From contig JAJRYK010000030.1 in NCBI GenBank assembly GCA_024275825.1, positions 1-64,000 of the forward strand: 64,000 nt of DNA, read 5' to 3'. The notes beneath the pieces were generated by a model. That model was not told the origin of the DNA, did no database searches, and saw only the letters and a list, made by a program, of their open reading frames with translations. This document shows, piece by piece, positions 24,388-33,570 of the stretch; within the stretch, counting starts at the first letter, position 1; each line of letters begins with the position of its first letter. Source of the stretch: Alphaproteobacteria bacterium (GTDB lineage: Bacteria > Pseudomonadota > Alphaproteobacteria > Micavibrionales > Micavibrionaceae). The position numbers were made by a program, and so were the translations under genes.

Positions 24388-24461
24388 ATGACGTCCCCGC
24401 GAAGGCGGGGATCTGGTACAATCAGAACAACAAGATCCCTCGACTTTGCTCGGGATGACGG
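24388..24461. repeat. class 3 element between sufT and sufA
   Basis: ATGACGTCCCCGCGAAGGCG plus GGGATC opens the element, and GATCCCTCGACTTTGCTCGG plus GATGACGG closes it, each half carrying a hairpin. Its right end runs directly into the sufA Shine-Dalgarno (GGAGGAA), so the element sets the spacing of the sufA ribosome-binding site. Confidence 0.75.
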
Positions 24462-24469
24462 AGGAAATG

Positions 24470-24844
24470 ATGCAACCAATAACAATTACAGATAAAGCCG
24501 CGCAGCAAATTGAAGCGCTTTTGACTAAGGCGCCAGAGGGCACGCAAGGCGTTCGTTTGAACGTTAAACCTACGGGCTGTTCGGGCAATAGCTATCAGAT
24601 GGAATATATCAAGCCGGGTGACAATCTGGCGGGCGATGATGTGTTTGAGGCTGGCGGGGTGAGCCTCTATATCCCCAAGGTCCATTCATGGATGCTGTTC
24701 GGCATGGCTGTGGATTATACTGTGGATGAATTGGGGAGCACAAAATTCCAATTCACCAACCCCAACGAAACCAGCCGCTGCGGCTGCGGCGAGTCATTCC
24801 ATGTTGATGTGGATGAATTGCAGAAATTGCAGGATGGGCAGTAA
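24470..24844 (+). CDS. sufA: A-type Fe-S carrier protein SufA (HesB/IscA family)
   Basis: SufA receives Fe-S clusters from the scaffold and passes them to apoproteins. The three conserved cysteines are present: GCSGNSY near residue 39 and TSRCGCGESFHV near residue 105. Length is about 124 residues. The ATG at 24470 is preferred because GGAGG lies 5 nt upstream; an adjacent in-frame ATG at 24467 is also possible. It is the last gene of the suf operon and is convergent with the minus-strand gene ending at 24856. Confidence 0.93.
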   Translation: MQPITITDKAAQQIEALLTKAPEGTQGVRLNVKPTGCSGNSYQMEYIKPGDNLAGDDVFEAGGVSLYIPKVHSWMLFGMAVDYTVDELGSTKFQFTNPNETSRCGCGESFHVDVDELQKLQDGQ

Positions 24845-24855
24845 AAGGCGTATAG

Positions 24856-25104
24856 TTACTGACTTCTGCCAACGCCAAAGCTTCCCATTCCTGCCGCACT
24901 AACTTGTACTTGAGAGCCCCATTGCGCGCGATTATCGCCAGCATTGACGGCGCTTTTAATCATTTGCGTGAGGTTCATGACCTTATTTCTAAAGGGAAGA
25001 AAGCGACTCATCAAACCTGCTGTCATTTTCTTCGTTTGCGTGTTCAGGTGCGGAAATGTTCCGCCTGGCTGTCCGTCATCATCTGCTGTTACAAAACATC
25101 TCAT
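24856..25104 (-). CDS. small protein coupled to the upstream orphan, unknown
   Basis: The 82-residue product (MRCFVTADDDGQPGGTFPHL then basic and Gly/Ser-rich) has no recognised motif. Its ATG at 25104 lies 4 nt after the stop of the 353-residue orphan gene, and AAAGGATAAGAAT provides a strong Shine-Dalgarno overlapping that gene's end. This supports a real, translationally linked second cistron. Overlapping plus-strand frames have no such support. Confidence 0.55.
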   Translation of the reverse strand: MRCFVTADDDGQPGGTFPHLNTQTKKMTAGLMSRFLPFRNKVMNLTQMIKSAVNAGDNRAQWGSQVQVSAAGMGSFGVGRSQ

Positions 25105-25108
25105 ATTC

Positions 25109-26170
25109 TTATCCTTTTGGTTTTTCCATCAAGCCGGCTTGTTCTAGGGATTTGAAGTAATACTTCTCCATATCATATTCTCTCACACCGTCTTTATAAG
25201 CCTCATAGGCTAAGCCTAATCCCATATTTTCAAGCGCCATACGAGATTCGGGTATGTTTTGAGCCTCATACTCACTTACTATTTTACAGGTTTCGAGGAA
25301 AATATCCAAATTGTTGCCGTAATTTACCTGTAAATACAGGTCTTTATCATCAATGGGATGAGCTTGGTAATATTGATTTTTGACCTGTTTCAGGCCCTGA
25401 AGGCATGCTGCCATGCATATGGCCTGCATATATTTAGCATTTTGCTCGGCGGTTGGCATGGCGATATAGCCAGTGCCAGCATTGGTATGAAAGGCTTGGT
25501 AATGTGGTGAGGCAAGGACGCGCAAGTCAGCCTCTGGGTTTTCAGCCAGCATCGCCACGCCGACCTTGGTCATGGAGAGCAGGGCTTTGCTTTGCTCGAG
25601 TATTTGCTCTTCCAACGGGTGGCGATAGGGGTTGGCGGTGTCGGGATGGAGTTCGGTGAGGAACGAAACCTCAATAGGTTTGCGCACATGGATATGGCCT
25701 TCTGCTGTGATTTCAACGCGGCCTTCAACCTCTTGGTTTTGATACATCAGGGGCAGCGCGATGTTATATGTTTGGTGTGCTTCGTCATAAGTTGGCGAGA
25801 GATTTTTGGCTTTTCTATGAAGGAAAATCAAGCTATTGCCGCGCTCATAGACGTAGGAGATGAAGGCACGAATATAGTCGCCGACGTTATCGATGTTTAA
25901 ATTCAGCGCGCCCTGGCTGCTGACATTGTGAAAGGCGCGCTCGCTGCCATCTATGTAATAATGCTGTTCGCCATTGCTGAAATAATCAAAGACGAGCGCG
26001 GGGATCGAGTGATTATTGACGATGCGGATCAGGTCATAGCCCAGATAATAATCGGCAGGGTGTTTATGGACTTCGCACAATGTCGGGTCGAAGAACACCG
26101 GATCGCCATTACCAGTAACAGCTTTCAGAAACGATGCAGAATCTTGTGGAGATAATTGGGTCCAGCTCAT
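25109..26170 (-). CDS. orphan 353-residue protein, unknown
   Basis: The product is soluble with no signal peptide or membrane helix. It appears to have an N-terminal region of beta character (residues 1-130), a middle with PLMYQNQEVEGRVEITAEGH, and a helical C-terminal half beginning near YRHPLEEQILEQSKALLSMT. An IAMPTAEQNAKYMQAICMAA stretch could be the core of a helical domain. I recognise no family. The gene is AT-richer than dusA upstream. It forms a two-gene unit with the 82-residue gene downstream, and dusA lies 17 bp upstream on the same strand, so co-transcription with dusA is likely. Confidence 0.75.
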   Translation of the reverse strand: MSWTQLSPQDSASFLKAVTGNGDPVFFDPTLCEVHKHPADYYLGYDLIRIVNNHSIPALVFDYFSNGEQHYYIDGSERAFHNVSSQGALNLNIDNVGDYIRAFISYVYERGNSLIFLHRKAKNLSPTYDEAHQTYNIALPLMYQNQEVEGRVEITAEGHIHVRKPIEVSFLTELHPDTANPYRHPLEEQILEQSKALLSMTKVGVAMLAENPEADLRVLASPHYQAFHTNAGTGYIAMPTAEQNAKYMQAICMAACLQGLKQVKNQYYQAHPIDDKDLYLQVNYGNNLDIFLETCKIVSEYEAQNIPESRMALENMGLGLAYEAYKDGVREYDMEKYYFKSLEQAGLMEKPKG

Positions 26171-26187
26171 AATTGTGATCTTACACC

Positions 26188-27195
26188 TTAAGCGGCATCG
26201 CGCAAAGAGGTGGCGGCTTTTTCTTGGGCTTCTAAGGCTTTGAGGATAACGGCGTGGTCTGCGCCGTCTTCGTAAGGCAGGGTGCTGAGCGTGCGTTTCC
26301 AGGCCTTTGCGCCGGGCTGATGGTGGTAGAGGCCTAAGATGTGGCGCGTGATAGATTTTATGGGCGTGCCGTTATCTGCGGCTTGTTGCGCAGCGTAATT
26401 GGCCATGGCGCGGGCGATGTCTTCGCGGCTGAGGGCTGTTGGGTTGTTGAAAATTTCCCGCTCGATTTTGGCAAGGAAATAGGGGTTTTGATAGGCTTCG
26501 CGGCCGATCATGGCGCCATCGAGCACCGGGAGATGTTCTTTGATCTTTTCCAGAGTTGTTAATTCACCATTCACGATGATTTTAAGGTGAGGGTGCTTGT
26601 CCTTAATAGCGTGTACATGTTCATACATAATGGGCGGTTTTGTTCGGTTTTCCTTGGGGCTGAGGCCTTTCAGCCACGCCTTGCGCGCATGGATGATAAA
26701 GGTCGTGCAGCCCTTATCCGCAACTTTGTCCACAAAGTTATCCAGTGCAGGGAAATCATCTTGATCATCAACGCCGATGCGGCATTTAACGGTGACGGGG
26801 ATATTGACGGCTTTGATCATGGCCTGGACGCAGTCGGCGACCGTTTCGGGCTCTTTCATCAAACACGCGCCAAAGCGTCCCTTTTGCACGCGATCAGAGG
26901 GGCAGCCGCAATTGAGGTTAATTTCATCATAACCGTGATCCGCACCGATTTTGGCACACTCAGCCAGATCCGCGAGCTCAGAGCCGCCGAGCTGGAGTGC
27001 AACGGGGTGTTCGCTCTCATCAAAGCGCAAAAACCGCTCGCGATCGCCGTTCAGCAAGGCGCCAGTGGTGATCATCTCTGTATAGAGCAGCGTGTTTGGG
27101 CTGATCAGCCGGTGGAAATACCGGCAATGCCGATCCGTCCAATCCATCATTGGGGCGACTGAAATTTCGGGCTTTGTGGTATGCTCTTGATTCAT
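26188..27195 (-). CDS. dusA: tRNA-dihydrouridine(20/20a) synthase
   Basis: DusA reduces U20/U20a in the tRNA D-loop with FMN and NADPH. Signatures are SVAPMMDWTDRHCRYFHRL at the N-terminus, GYDEINLNCGCPSDRVQKG with the catalytic Cys region, VTVKCRIGVDD and FIIHARKAWLKGLSPKENR, followed by the helical tRNA-binding tail with TRHILGLYHHQPGAKAWKR. The 335-residue length is normal. It is divergent from the SH3 protein gene with 30 bp between starts. Confidence 0.96.
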   Translation of the reverse strand: MNQEHTTKPEISVAPMMDWTDRHCRYFHRLISPNTLLYTEMITTGALLNGDRERFLRFDESEHPVALQLGGSELADLAECAKIGADHGYDEINLNCGCPSDRVQKGRFGACLMKEPETVADCVQAMIKAVNIPVTVKCRIGVDDQDDFPALDNFVDKVADKGCTTFIIHARKAWLKGLSPKENRTKPPIMYEHVHAIKDKHPHLKIIVNGELTTLEKIKEHLPVLDGAMIGREAYQNPYFLAKIEREIFNNPTALSREDIARAMANYAAQQAADNGTPIKSITRHILGLYHHQPGAKAWKRTLSTLPYEDGADHAVILKALEAQEKAATSLRDAA

Positions 27196-27225
27196 GAGCG
27201 GATTTTTATCATAAAAAGAACTGAT

Positions 27226-27741
27226 ATGACCAACAAAAGCTTCATTTTTTTCGTATTTATTATTCTAGGCGCTGTGCAGGTTCTTCCGCTAGCGCATGCG
27301 CAGGAGAAAAATGCGTTCAAATCCACGCCATATCCTGTGCCGCGTTTTGTGTCTTTGGGCTCTGATAAAGTCTCTGTACGTACGGGGCCGGGGCGGAAGT
27401 TTCCGGTTGAATTTGTCTTTAAAAAGAAAGGTTTACCGGTTGAAGTTGTATTGGAATATGAGAACTGGCGGAAGATTAAAGACCATGAGGGCGAGCAGGG
27501 CTGGGTGCATCAATCGTTGATTTCTGGCAAACGTACGGGTGTTTTGCAAGGCGAGGCGCTGGTTGCCTTTTATAGTGCGCCGAAGGAGGGCTCACGCCTC
27601 GTTGCACGCGCGGAACCCGGCGGTGTGGGCAAAATTGATGAATGCCGCGCAGAATTTTGCCGTTTTGAGCTTTCTGGTTATAAAGGCTGGGTTGAAAAGG
27701 CACATATTTGGGGAGCCTACACGGACGAAGTCTTTGATTAG
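27226..27741 (+). CDS. secreted SH3-domain protein
   Basis: The product of 171 residues begins with a signal peptide (MTNKSFIFFVFIILGAVQVL, cleavage likely after AHA). A bacterial SH3 domain follows: KVSVRTGPGRKFPVEFVFKK, then NWRKIKDHEGEQGWVHQSLI. A second SH3-like half contains EALVAFYSAPKEGSRLVARA and GYKGWVEKAHIWG. Such proteins are periplasmic and often bind cell wall or other envelope ligands. The ATG at 27226 gives a clean signal peptide; the longer upstream extension overlaps dusA and is rejected. Confidence 0.85.
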   Translation: MTNKSFIFFVFIILGAVQVLPLAHAQEKNAFKSTPYPVPRFVSLGSDKVSVRTGPGRKFPVEFVFKKKGLPVEVVLEYENWRKIKDHEGEQGWVHQSLISGKRTGVLQGEALVAFYSAPKEGSRLVARAEPGGVGKIDECRAEFCRFELSGYKGWVEKAHIWGAYTDEVFD

Positions 27742-27895
27742 ACTCATGAAATAAAAAAACCTTATCTACCCTATTTACCGGAATCAGATTTTCGCTTAAC
27801 ATTTATACAGGTGATTCGTTTTTCACCGCCTGATCTTTGCGTTTCCCCCACCTGCGTTTTCTTTCCCCTTATATTCTCAGCTTTTGGATTTTTAT

Positions 27896-28870
27896 ATGTT
27901 TGCATTGACGAACAAGCCCGATATGGCGGCGCGACTCTATCAAGGCCTTATTGCTCTGGCGAGTGAAGAGGGTAAGGGCACCGATGCTATGCGCCTCATT
28001 CAGCATATTGCTGGCGTGTTGGTGGAGACCTATTTCGTGTTTGAGAACCCGGATGAAACGATGTTGGCGAGCTTTGATAAGCTGTCTGGGCTTATGGGCT
28101 GCGTGCCTGCGCAGGGTGATTTGGCAACCAATGCCCTGCCGCCGCCGCATATTATTGATATGGAGACCGAGCGTGGCCGCGCCGCGGCGCGTATATTCTT
28201 CGAAGATTGGCTCGATTGTGAATATGAGTTTCATGACCTGATGCTGGTGATTATTCACAATATTTTTGTGAGCTGGGAAGATGAGGGGCTGCACCGTGCT
28301 GAATCTCTGCGCTTGCTGGTGGAATGTACGACCCGCTGTATGGGGTTTGAAATTGCCGCGCAGGAGCTGTGCGATGTTGTGATTGATAAAAAGGTCGCGG
28401 GCGAGCAATGGTCGCTCAATGAATGTATCGCGTCCTTAAGCGCCGTAGCAGGGCGTCGCATGGCAATGCTGCTGAGCGCCGATTGCTGCCAGATGTTTAG
28501 CGGCGCGGATGTGCCGGATGATTTGGATCAAGTGATCTATGTGATGTCGCAGGAGGCTGTACGTTTGGGCTTGCCTGTGAGCAGCGAATGGCGCTTTGGC
28601 CTGCCGGCCAATGATCGTCCGATTAATGCGCCTGTCGAGCTGGTGATCGGGATTGAGCCGTACTGCAAAAGCTTTTTCCGCGCTATTCAGATGGATGATA
28701 AGCACGAGCAAGCTGTCTGCTGCGCCAAGGCCGCCGGGCGGATGGTTGCTGTTGCCGCGGGCGGCGAAGATCCGGAGATGGAGCCCGCGCTTGCCAAACC
28801 GCTTGCGCTCTCCGCGATGACTGAAAGCTATAAGTCTGTCTGTGTACAGCATGTTTTGATGGCGCGGTAG
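27896..28870 (+). CDS. unknown 324-residue protein upstream of fabA
   Basis: The product is mostly helical and soluble, rich in Cys and Met, with segments FFEDWLDCEYEFHDLMLVII, SLRLLVECTTRCMGFEIAA and AVCCAKAAGRMVAVAAGGED. I see no catalytic motif. The ATG at 27896 is chosen over TTG at 27884, but neither has a good Shine-Dalgarno. It reads in the same direction as fabA, 107 bp upstream of it, in the place where irr often lies in rhizobia; no resemblance to Irr is seen. Confidence 0.65.
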   Translation: MFALTNKPDMAARLYQGLIALASEEGKGTDAMRLIQHIAGVLVETYFVFENPDETMLASFDKLSGLMGCVPAQGDLATNALPPPHIIDMETERGRAAARIFFEDWLDCEYEFHDLMLVIIHNIFVSWEDEGLHRAESLRLLVECTTRCMGFEIAAQELCDVVIDKKVAGEQWSLNECIASLSAVAGRRMAMLLSADCCQMFSGADVPDDLDQVIYVMSQEAVRLGLPVSSEWRFGLPANDRPINAPVELVIGIEPYCKSFFRAIQMDDKHEQAVCCAKAAGRMVAVAAGGEDPEMEPALAKPLALSAMTESYKSVCVQHVLMAR

Positions 28871-28977
28871 AGCTGTTTTTAAAGGCGTAGTTTGCTTTAC
28901 AAAGCCCTCTTGCGCCGTTTTCCTATACCCCTTATAACTCTTTGTGAATGAATTAATAACCAAGGTGAAGGTCAGTA

Positions 28978-29505
28978 ATGAGCTCTGAGCAAAAATCCAG
29001 CTATTCCTATGAAGATATTCTAGCCTGCGGCCGGGGGGAGCTTTTTGGTCCCGGTAATGCGCAGCTTCCTGCGCCGCCGATGCTGATGTTTGATCGCATC
29101 ACAAAAGTGTCGCTTGAGGGCGGCGCGTACGGCAAGGGCGTGATTGAAGCGGAATTTGATATTAAGCCTGATCTTTGGTTTTTTGAGTGTCATTTCTTGG
29201 GTGATCCGGTGATGCCGGGCTGTTTGGGGCTTGATGCGATTTGGCAGCTCTTGGGCTTTTACCTTGGCTGGACCGGCGCGCAGGGCGCAGGGCGCGCTTT
29301 GGGGTTAAATGAGCTGAAGCTAACTGAAATGATCACACCGGAAGTGAAGCAACTGAAATACGTCGTTGATATTAAGCGCGTCATTAATCGCAAGCTGGTC
29401 TTGGGGATTGCTGATGGGAAGGTTTATGCCGATGGTAAGCTCGCCTATGATGCAAAAGGGCTAAAGGTTGGGCTGTTTGATAATTCAGAAGATGCCGCAG
29501 AATAA
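28978..29505 (+). CDS. fabA: 3-hydroxydecanoyl-ACP dehydratase/isomerase FabA
   Basis: FabA dehydrates 3-hydroxydecanoyl-ACP and isomerises the product to cis-3-decenoyl-ACP, the branch point of unsaturated fatty acid synthesis. The catalytic His is in [18 protein letters not shown] (near residue 73) and the Asp in [12 protein letters not shown]. The 175-residue length and [15 protein letters not shown]-terminal motif are typical. It leads the fabA-fabB-fabI cluster. Confidence 0.97.
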   Translation: MSSEQKSSYSYEDILACGRGELFGPGNAQLPAPPMLMFDRITKVSLEGGAYGKGVIEAEFDIKPDLWFFECHFLGDPVMPGCLGLDAIWQLLGFYLGWTGAQGAGRALGLNELKLTEMITPEVKQLKYVVDIKRVINRKLVLGIADGKVYADGKLAYDAKGLKVGLFDNSEDAAE

Positions 29506-29510
29506 AAGAC

Positions 29511-29547
29511 TTAACGTGAAGATTTTAACACGAAGTAAGGAAAGATT
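29511..29547. repeat. solitary class 1 arm upstream of fabB
   Basis: TTAACGTGAAG is followed by TTTTAACACGAAGTAAGG AAAGATT. The second part matches the reverse complement of the right arm of the dapD-leader palindrome (TTTTAACACGAAGTAAGT then GAAGATT) almost exactly. The arm contains the AAGGAAAG that serves as the fabB Shine-Dalgarno. Confidence 0.7.
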
Positions 29548-30774
29548 ATGAGACGAGTTGTAATCACAGGAATAGGGATCATTTCCTGCATTGGGAATAA
29601 TCAGGACGAGGTTTTGGAATCGTTGAAGGCTGGGCGCTCTGGCATTACGCATTCACCGGAATATGCTGAGATGGGTTTTCGTAGCCATGTTCATGGCAAG
29701 CCGGATATTGATTTGAAAGCGGCCATTGACAAGCGCTTGTTCCGCTTTATGGGCGATGCGGCCGGCTATACGCATCTTTCGATGGAGCAAGCCATTGCTG
29801 ATTCTGGCCTTGCGGAAAGCGATGTGGTGAATGAGCGTACGGGCATTATCGTAGGCTCCGGCGGGCCATCGACACGCGCGCAGGTTGCTGCGGCCGATAT
29901 CACGCGCGAGAAGGGCGCAAAGCGCGTTGGGCCGTTCGCTGTGCCAAAGGCGATGTGCTCGACAACCTCGGCAACGGCAGCGACGAATTTCAAAATTAAG
30001 GGCGTGAATTATACGATTTCATCGGCATGTTCAACGTCTGCGCACTGCATCGGCAGCGCGACGGAACAAATCCAGTGGGGCAAGCAGGATGTGATGTTTG
30101 CTGGCGGCGGTGAAGAGCTGGACTGGACGCTGTCCGTCCTGTTCGATGCGATGGGCGCGATGAGCAGCAAATATAACGACACACCGGAACGGGCCGCGCG
30201 GGCCTATGATGCAAACCGCGACGGCTTTGTCATTTCCGGCGGCGGCGGGATTGTGGTGCTCGAAGAGCTGGAGCACGCCAAAGCCCGCGGCGCAAAAATT
30301 TACGGCGAGATTACAGGCTATGGCGCAACGTCCGATGGCGCCGATATGGTCGCGCCAAGTGGTGAGGGCGGCAAGCGCGCGATGCTTAAGGCTTTGGAAA
30401 CGGTTGAAACGCCAGTGACCTACATCAACACGCACGGCACATCAACGCCGGTTGGCGATATTGGCGAGCTGGACGCTATCCGCGAGGTGTTCGGCCCGCT
30501 GGATCAGGATATCCCGCATATCAGCGCAACAAAATCAATGACTGGCCACTCGCTGGGCGGCACAGGCGTGCAGGAGGCGATTTACTGCCTGCTGATGATG
30601 CAAAATAATTTCGTCGCGCCCAGTATTAATATAGAAGAGCTGGACGAGGGCGCAAAGGGCCTGCCGATTGCGCAAGCGCGCGTTGATGACGTTGAGCATG
30701 AAACAATAATTTCAAACAGCTTTGGTTTCGGCGGTACGAACTGCACGCTGGCGATGAGTAAGTATGAGGGTTAA
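29548..30774 (+). CDS. fabB: beta-ketoacyl-ACP synthase I
   Basis: FabB elongates acyl-ACPs, including the unsaturated branch fed by FabA. The Cys-His-His triad is visible: [26 protein letters not shown] and [13 protein letters not shown], with the closing [13 protein letters not shown]. The start [18 protein letters not shown] and length of 408 residues are normal. Its Shine-Dalgarno (AAGGAAAG) lies in a class 1 half-arm. Confidence 0.97.
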   Translation: MRRVVITGIGIISCIGNNQDEVLESLKAGRSGITHSPEYAEMGFRSHVHGKPDIDLKAAIDKRLFRFMGDAAGYTHLSMEQAIADSGLAESDVVNERTGIIVGSGGPSTRAQVAAADITREKGAKRVGPFAVPKAMCSTTSATAATNFKIKGVNYTISSACSTSAHCIGSATEQIQWGKQDVMFAGGGEELDWTLSVLFDAMGAMSSKYNDTPERAARAYDANRDGFVISGGGGIVVLEELEHAKARGAKIYGEITGYGATSDGADMVAPSGEGGKRAMLKALETVETPVTYINTHGTSTPVGDIGELDAIREVFGPLDQDIPHISATKSMTGHSLGGTGVQEAIYCLLMMQNNFVAPSINIEELDEGAKGLPIAQARVDDVEHETIISNSFGFGGTNCTLAMSKYEG

Positions 30775-30781
30775 TTTTTAA

Positions 30782-30915
30782 TACCACAGAGGTTAAAGAG
30801 AAAAAGAAGAGTTTACAGAGGTTTATTATTAGATGTTTTACATAGTGCGAAGCTTGAGGTAAAAGAACGAAAAAACTCTTTAATCTCTTTTTTAAACTCT
30901 GTGTTCTCTGTGGTA
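30782..30915. repeat. long imperfect palindrome, class 1, in the fabI leader
   Basis: TACCACAGAGGTTAAAGAG at the left pairs with CTCTGTGTTCTCTGTGGTA at the right; inner words GAAGAG/TTAAAGAG and CTCTTTAATCTC continue the arms with a loop of about 40 nt. It shares its words with the gatB-leader element (3229-3336). The fabI ATG is 19 nt downstream. Confidence 0.85.
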
Positions 30916-30934
30916 AAAAAAGAAATGGAAAACA

Positions 30935-31756
30935 ATGAACACTGAAATGAAATTAATGAAGGGCAAGCGCGGCTTGGTTATGGGCGTGGCGAATGCAAAG
31001 TCGATCGCCTGGGGCATGGCCACAGCGCTGTATGATCATGGTGCAGAGCTGGCCTTTACCTATCAGGGTGATGCATTTGGCAAGCGGGTAAAGCCGCTGG
31101 CTGAGAGTGTCGGCTCTGACATTTTGATTGATTGCGATGTAACGAATGAGGCTGATCTTGATAAGGTTTTCAGCATTCTTGAAGAGAAATGGGGCGAGCT
31201 GGATTTCATCATTCACGCGATTGCCTTTTCAGATAAGAACGAGCTGCAGGGGCGCTACGTTGATACGTCGTTGGATAATTTTCTGATGTCTATGCATATC
31301 TCGTGCTATTCCTTCACATCGATCATGCGCCGGGCTAAGGATATGATGAAGCCGGGCAGCGCGGCCGTGACGCTCACCTATTACGGTTCGGAAAAGGTGA
31401 TGCCGAATTATAACGTAATGGGCGTAGCAAAAGCGGCACTAGAGGCCTCCACGCGCTATCTGGCCGCTGATTTAGGCGCGGACGGCATTCGCGTAAACGC
31501 GATCTCCGCCGGGCCAATGAGAACCCTCGCAGGCGCAGTGATCGGCGGCGCGCGCCGGACATTCAAACAAAGCGTTCTTACCGCACCGTTAAAGCGCTCA
31601 GTCGAGCTGGAAGAGCTTGGCGGCGCAGGTCTTTATCTCCTTTCCGACCTATCTTCAGCTGTCACCGGCGAGATCCACTATGTCGATTGCGGCTACAACA
31701 TCATGGGTATGCCGCCGCATGATAATCTGGATGAGCTGGCGGGGAATGAGAGTTAA
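30935..31756 (+). CDS. fabI: enoyl-ACP reductase FabI
   Basis: FabI performs the last reduction of each fatty acid elongation cycle with NADH. It is an atypical short-chain dehydrogenase: GVANAKSIAWGMATAL binds the nucleotide, LDFIIHAIAFSDKNELQGRY follows, and the Tyr-x6-Lys pair is in YYGSEKVMPNYNVMGVAKAA (Tyr in VMPNY, Lys in AKAA). The C-terminal ISAGPMRTLAGAVIGG is FabI-specific. The 273-residue length is normal. It ends 4 nt inside the convergent PAP2 gene. Confidence 0.96.
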   Translation: MNTEMKLMKGKRGLVMGVANAKSIAWGMATALYDHGAELAFTYQGDAFGKRVKPLAESVGSDILIDCDVTNEADLDKVFSILEEKWGELDFIIHAIAFSDKNELQGRYVDTSLDNFLMSMHISCYSFTSIMRRAKDMMKPGSAAVTLTYYGSEKVMPNYNVMGVAKAALEASTRYLAADLGADGIRVNAISAGPMRTLAGAVIGGARRTFKQSVLTAPLKRSVELEELGGAGLYLLSDLSSAVTGEIHYVDCGYNIMGMPPHDNLDELAGNES

Positions 31757-32781
31757 GGTTTTTTAGTCAGCCTTCCACAGCCCCACCAAATTCCCCACGT
31801 ACTCAAAATCGCGAAATAGCCATCCACGGCGTAATGCCACCCTAGATGCACTGAACCAAGCATTATGGCGATGAAAAACGCGATAAATCCGCTAAAAATT
31901 AGCTTGTGTTTATGCCGTGTTAGTAGCACGAACAGGAATGCTGTGGCGACATGGACGCTGGGGAAGGCGGAGATTCCGCCGCCGAGCATGTTGCCGCCGC
32001 TCACATAGTTCTCCCACAGGGATTCCTGCGTTGGCAGGGCGTAGATTTTTGTGTGCTCATGCACGCTATAGAGGTAATCCATCAGCGGGGTAAACGTTCC
32101 GCCGCCCGTGACATTTTCGTAGAAGCATGGCCCGGCGGAGGAAAAGGCAATCGCCATAAATGTCCCATTGATTGCCCAGATCAGCACGAAGCTATAGAAA
32201 AACCGCATGCGCAGGGCCTCGTCCTTGCGCTGAAAAAGCTGCCAATATAGCACCAGAAAAAACAGCGGCAGCCATAGGATGTAGGCAAAGGACAGGGCTT
32301 TGGTGATTAATGGATGGCCGAGCAGGGGCTGGAGCAGTTGCCACGGATCACGGCCAAAATGCAGCGCGCGGTCTGCGTTCATGAAAAATTCGTCCCATCC
32401 GGAGCTCATAAACGGATTAATCTGCGCAATCAGAAATTTCATGCTGGTGAAGGTTGAAAAGAAAAAAATGAAGGCGATGAAGATCGGCAGGGCTCTGGTG
32501 TATAGTTCGGCCCGTAGCGGCCCTTTTTTCAGATCGGCGAGCAGATGCGCGCTTGGGCGCTTTGGTTTGTCTTTAACAAGTAAATAAACAGCGCGGAGCA
32601 GGCGATATAATATATAGATCAAGGCGAAGGTGAAGCTAAACCGTACGCCGGCACCCAGATAAATCAGCGGTGAAAACGCCGCGCCATGTCCGGTATAAAG
32701 CACCAGCCCCCAGCACATCAAAACATACGCGCCAACGAGCGCGATAAAGCTGAGATTAAAACGTGATAGATGCAAAGGCAT
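31753..32781 (-). CDS. PAP2-family membrane phosphatase/phosphotransferase
   Basis: The 342-residue product has about seven membrane helices. The PAP2 motifs are SAFPSVHVATAFLF (motif 2, His) and GSVHLGWHYAVDGY (motif 3, catalytic His and Asp). The large N-terminal portion and GGGISAFPSVHVA sequence resemble the PAP2_3 / inositolphosphotransferase-like branch rather than simple lipid phosphatases, so a phosphosphingolipid- or inositol-lipid-type reaction is possible. It is the last gene of a three-gene minus-strand unit with a GDPD gene and a secreted protein. Confidence 0.82.
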   Translation of the reverse strand: MPLHLSRFNLSFIALVGAYVLMCWGLVLYTGHGAAFSPLIYLGAGVRFSFTFALIYILYRLLRAVYLLVKDKPKRPSAHLLADLKKGPLRAELYTRALPIFIAFIFFFSTFTSMKFLIAQINPFMSSGWDEFFMNADRALHFGRDPWQLLQPLLGHPLITKALSFAYILWLPLFFLVLYWQLFQRKDEALRMRFFYSFVLIWAINGTFMAIAFSSAGPCFYENVTGGGTFTPLMDYLYSVHEHTKIYALPTQESLWENYVSGGNMLGGGISAFPSVHVATAFLFVLLTRHKHKLIFSGFIAFFIAIMLGSVHLGWHYAVDGYFAILSTWGIWWGCGRLTKKP

Positions 32782-32814
32782 AGATGCGAGATATATGTTC
32801 GGAGTGTGCGGCGC

Positions 32815-33561
32815 TTAATGCACCATCAGTAACCCTTCACTTATAGCATCTGGTGCATCAGAGAAAAAGCCATCAACGCCCCAGCCTTGTAAAATACGGG
32901 CGCGGTCAGGGTCGTTTATGGTGTAGGCGAGGATGGGTTTTTCTTGATCCATTAGCTGTCCTACTTGGTTTTTTGTACATTCATTGCCATTGATGTTGAA
33001 TGCACTGACTTGCAGGTATTGCGCTAGCTCAGCCCAGTTTTCCGGCCATTCCGCCGGCATTAAAAAGCCGCGATGAAAGTCTGGGGCCATGTCGAGTGCG
33101 GCTTCCAAGCTTACATGTTGGAAGGATGAAAGCAGGAGCTTTTCCCGCGTGTCCCAAATTTGTGAAAGCACATCCAGCGCGACCTCGGCGGTTTCCTTCT
33201 CGCGGCCGGAGCAGGGCTTGATCTCTATATTTACGCCCAAGTCGCGCTCCAGCAGAACATCAATGGCCTCTTCCAGTGTTGGGATTTCAGCGCCAATAAA
33301 GCTTTCACCGAACCAGCTTCCGGCATCCAGCTCTTTAATTTCTGCGAGCGTTAGCTCCGCAATATTGCCGCTTGCGCTTGTTGTGCGCTCCAGCGTGTCA
33401 TCATGGAACAGGATCGCAATTTGGTCTTTGGTGATCTTTACGTCCAGCTCAACCCACTCCACCCCCATATCAGCAGCGCTGTGGATGCTCTCTAGCGTGT
33501 TTTCAGGCGCATAGGCAGCAACGCCGCGATGGCCGATAATTTTGGGGAGTTTCAACGTCAT
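32815..33561 (-). CDS. ugpQ: glycerophosphodiester phosphodiesterase
   Basis: GDPD enzymes cleave glycerophosphodiesters to glycerol-3-phosphate and an alcohol. The 248-residue product has IGHRGVAAYAPENTLES at the start (catalytic His), VEWVELDVKITKDQIAILF then HDDTLERTT (second His), and NIEIKPCSGREKETAE (metal ligand). No signal peptide, so cytosolic. It lies 9 nt after the secreted-protein gene and 33 nt before the PAP2 gene, suggesting a lipid turnover unit. Confidence 0.93.
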   Translation of the reverse strand: MTLKLPKIIGHRGVAAYAPENTLESIHSAADMGVEWVELDVKITKDQIAILFHDDTLERTTSASGNIAELTLAEIKELDAGSWFGESFIGAEIPTLEEAIDVLLERDLGVNIEIKPCSGREKETAEVALDVLSQIWDTREKLLLSSFQHVSLEAALDMAPDFHRGFLMPAEWPENWAELAQYLQVSAFNINGNECTKNQVGQLMDQEKPILAYTINDPDRARILQGWGVDGFFSDAPDAISEGLLMVH

Positions 33562-33570
33562 GGAAATGTT

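Noticed and set aside
24904-25155. Plus-strand frames of 67-83 codons after sufA
   Set aside because: They overlap the minus-strand 82-residue gene, which has a strong Shine-Dalgarno coupled to the upstream gene; the plus frames have none.
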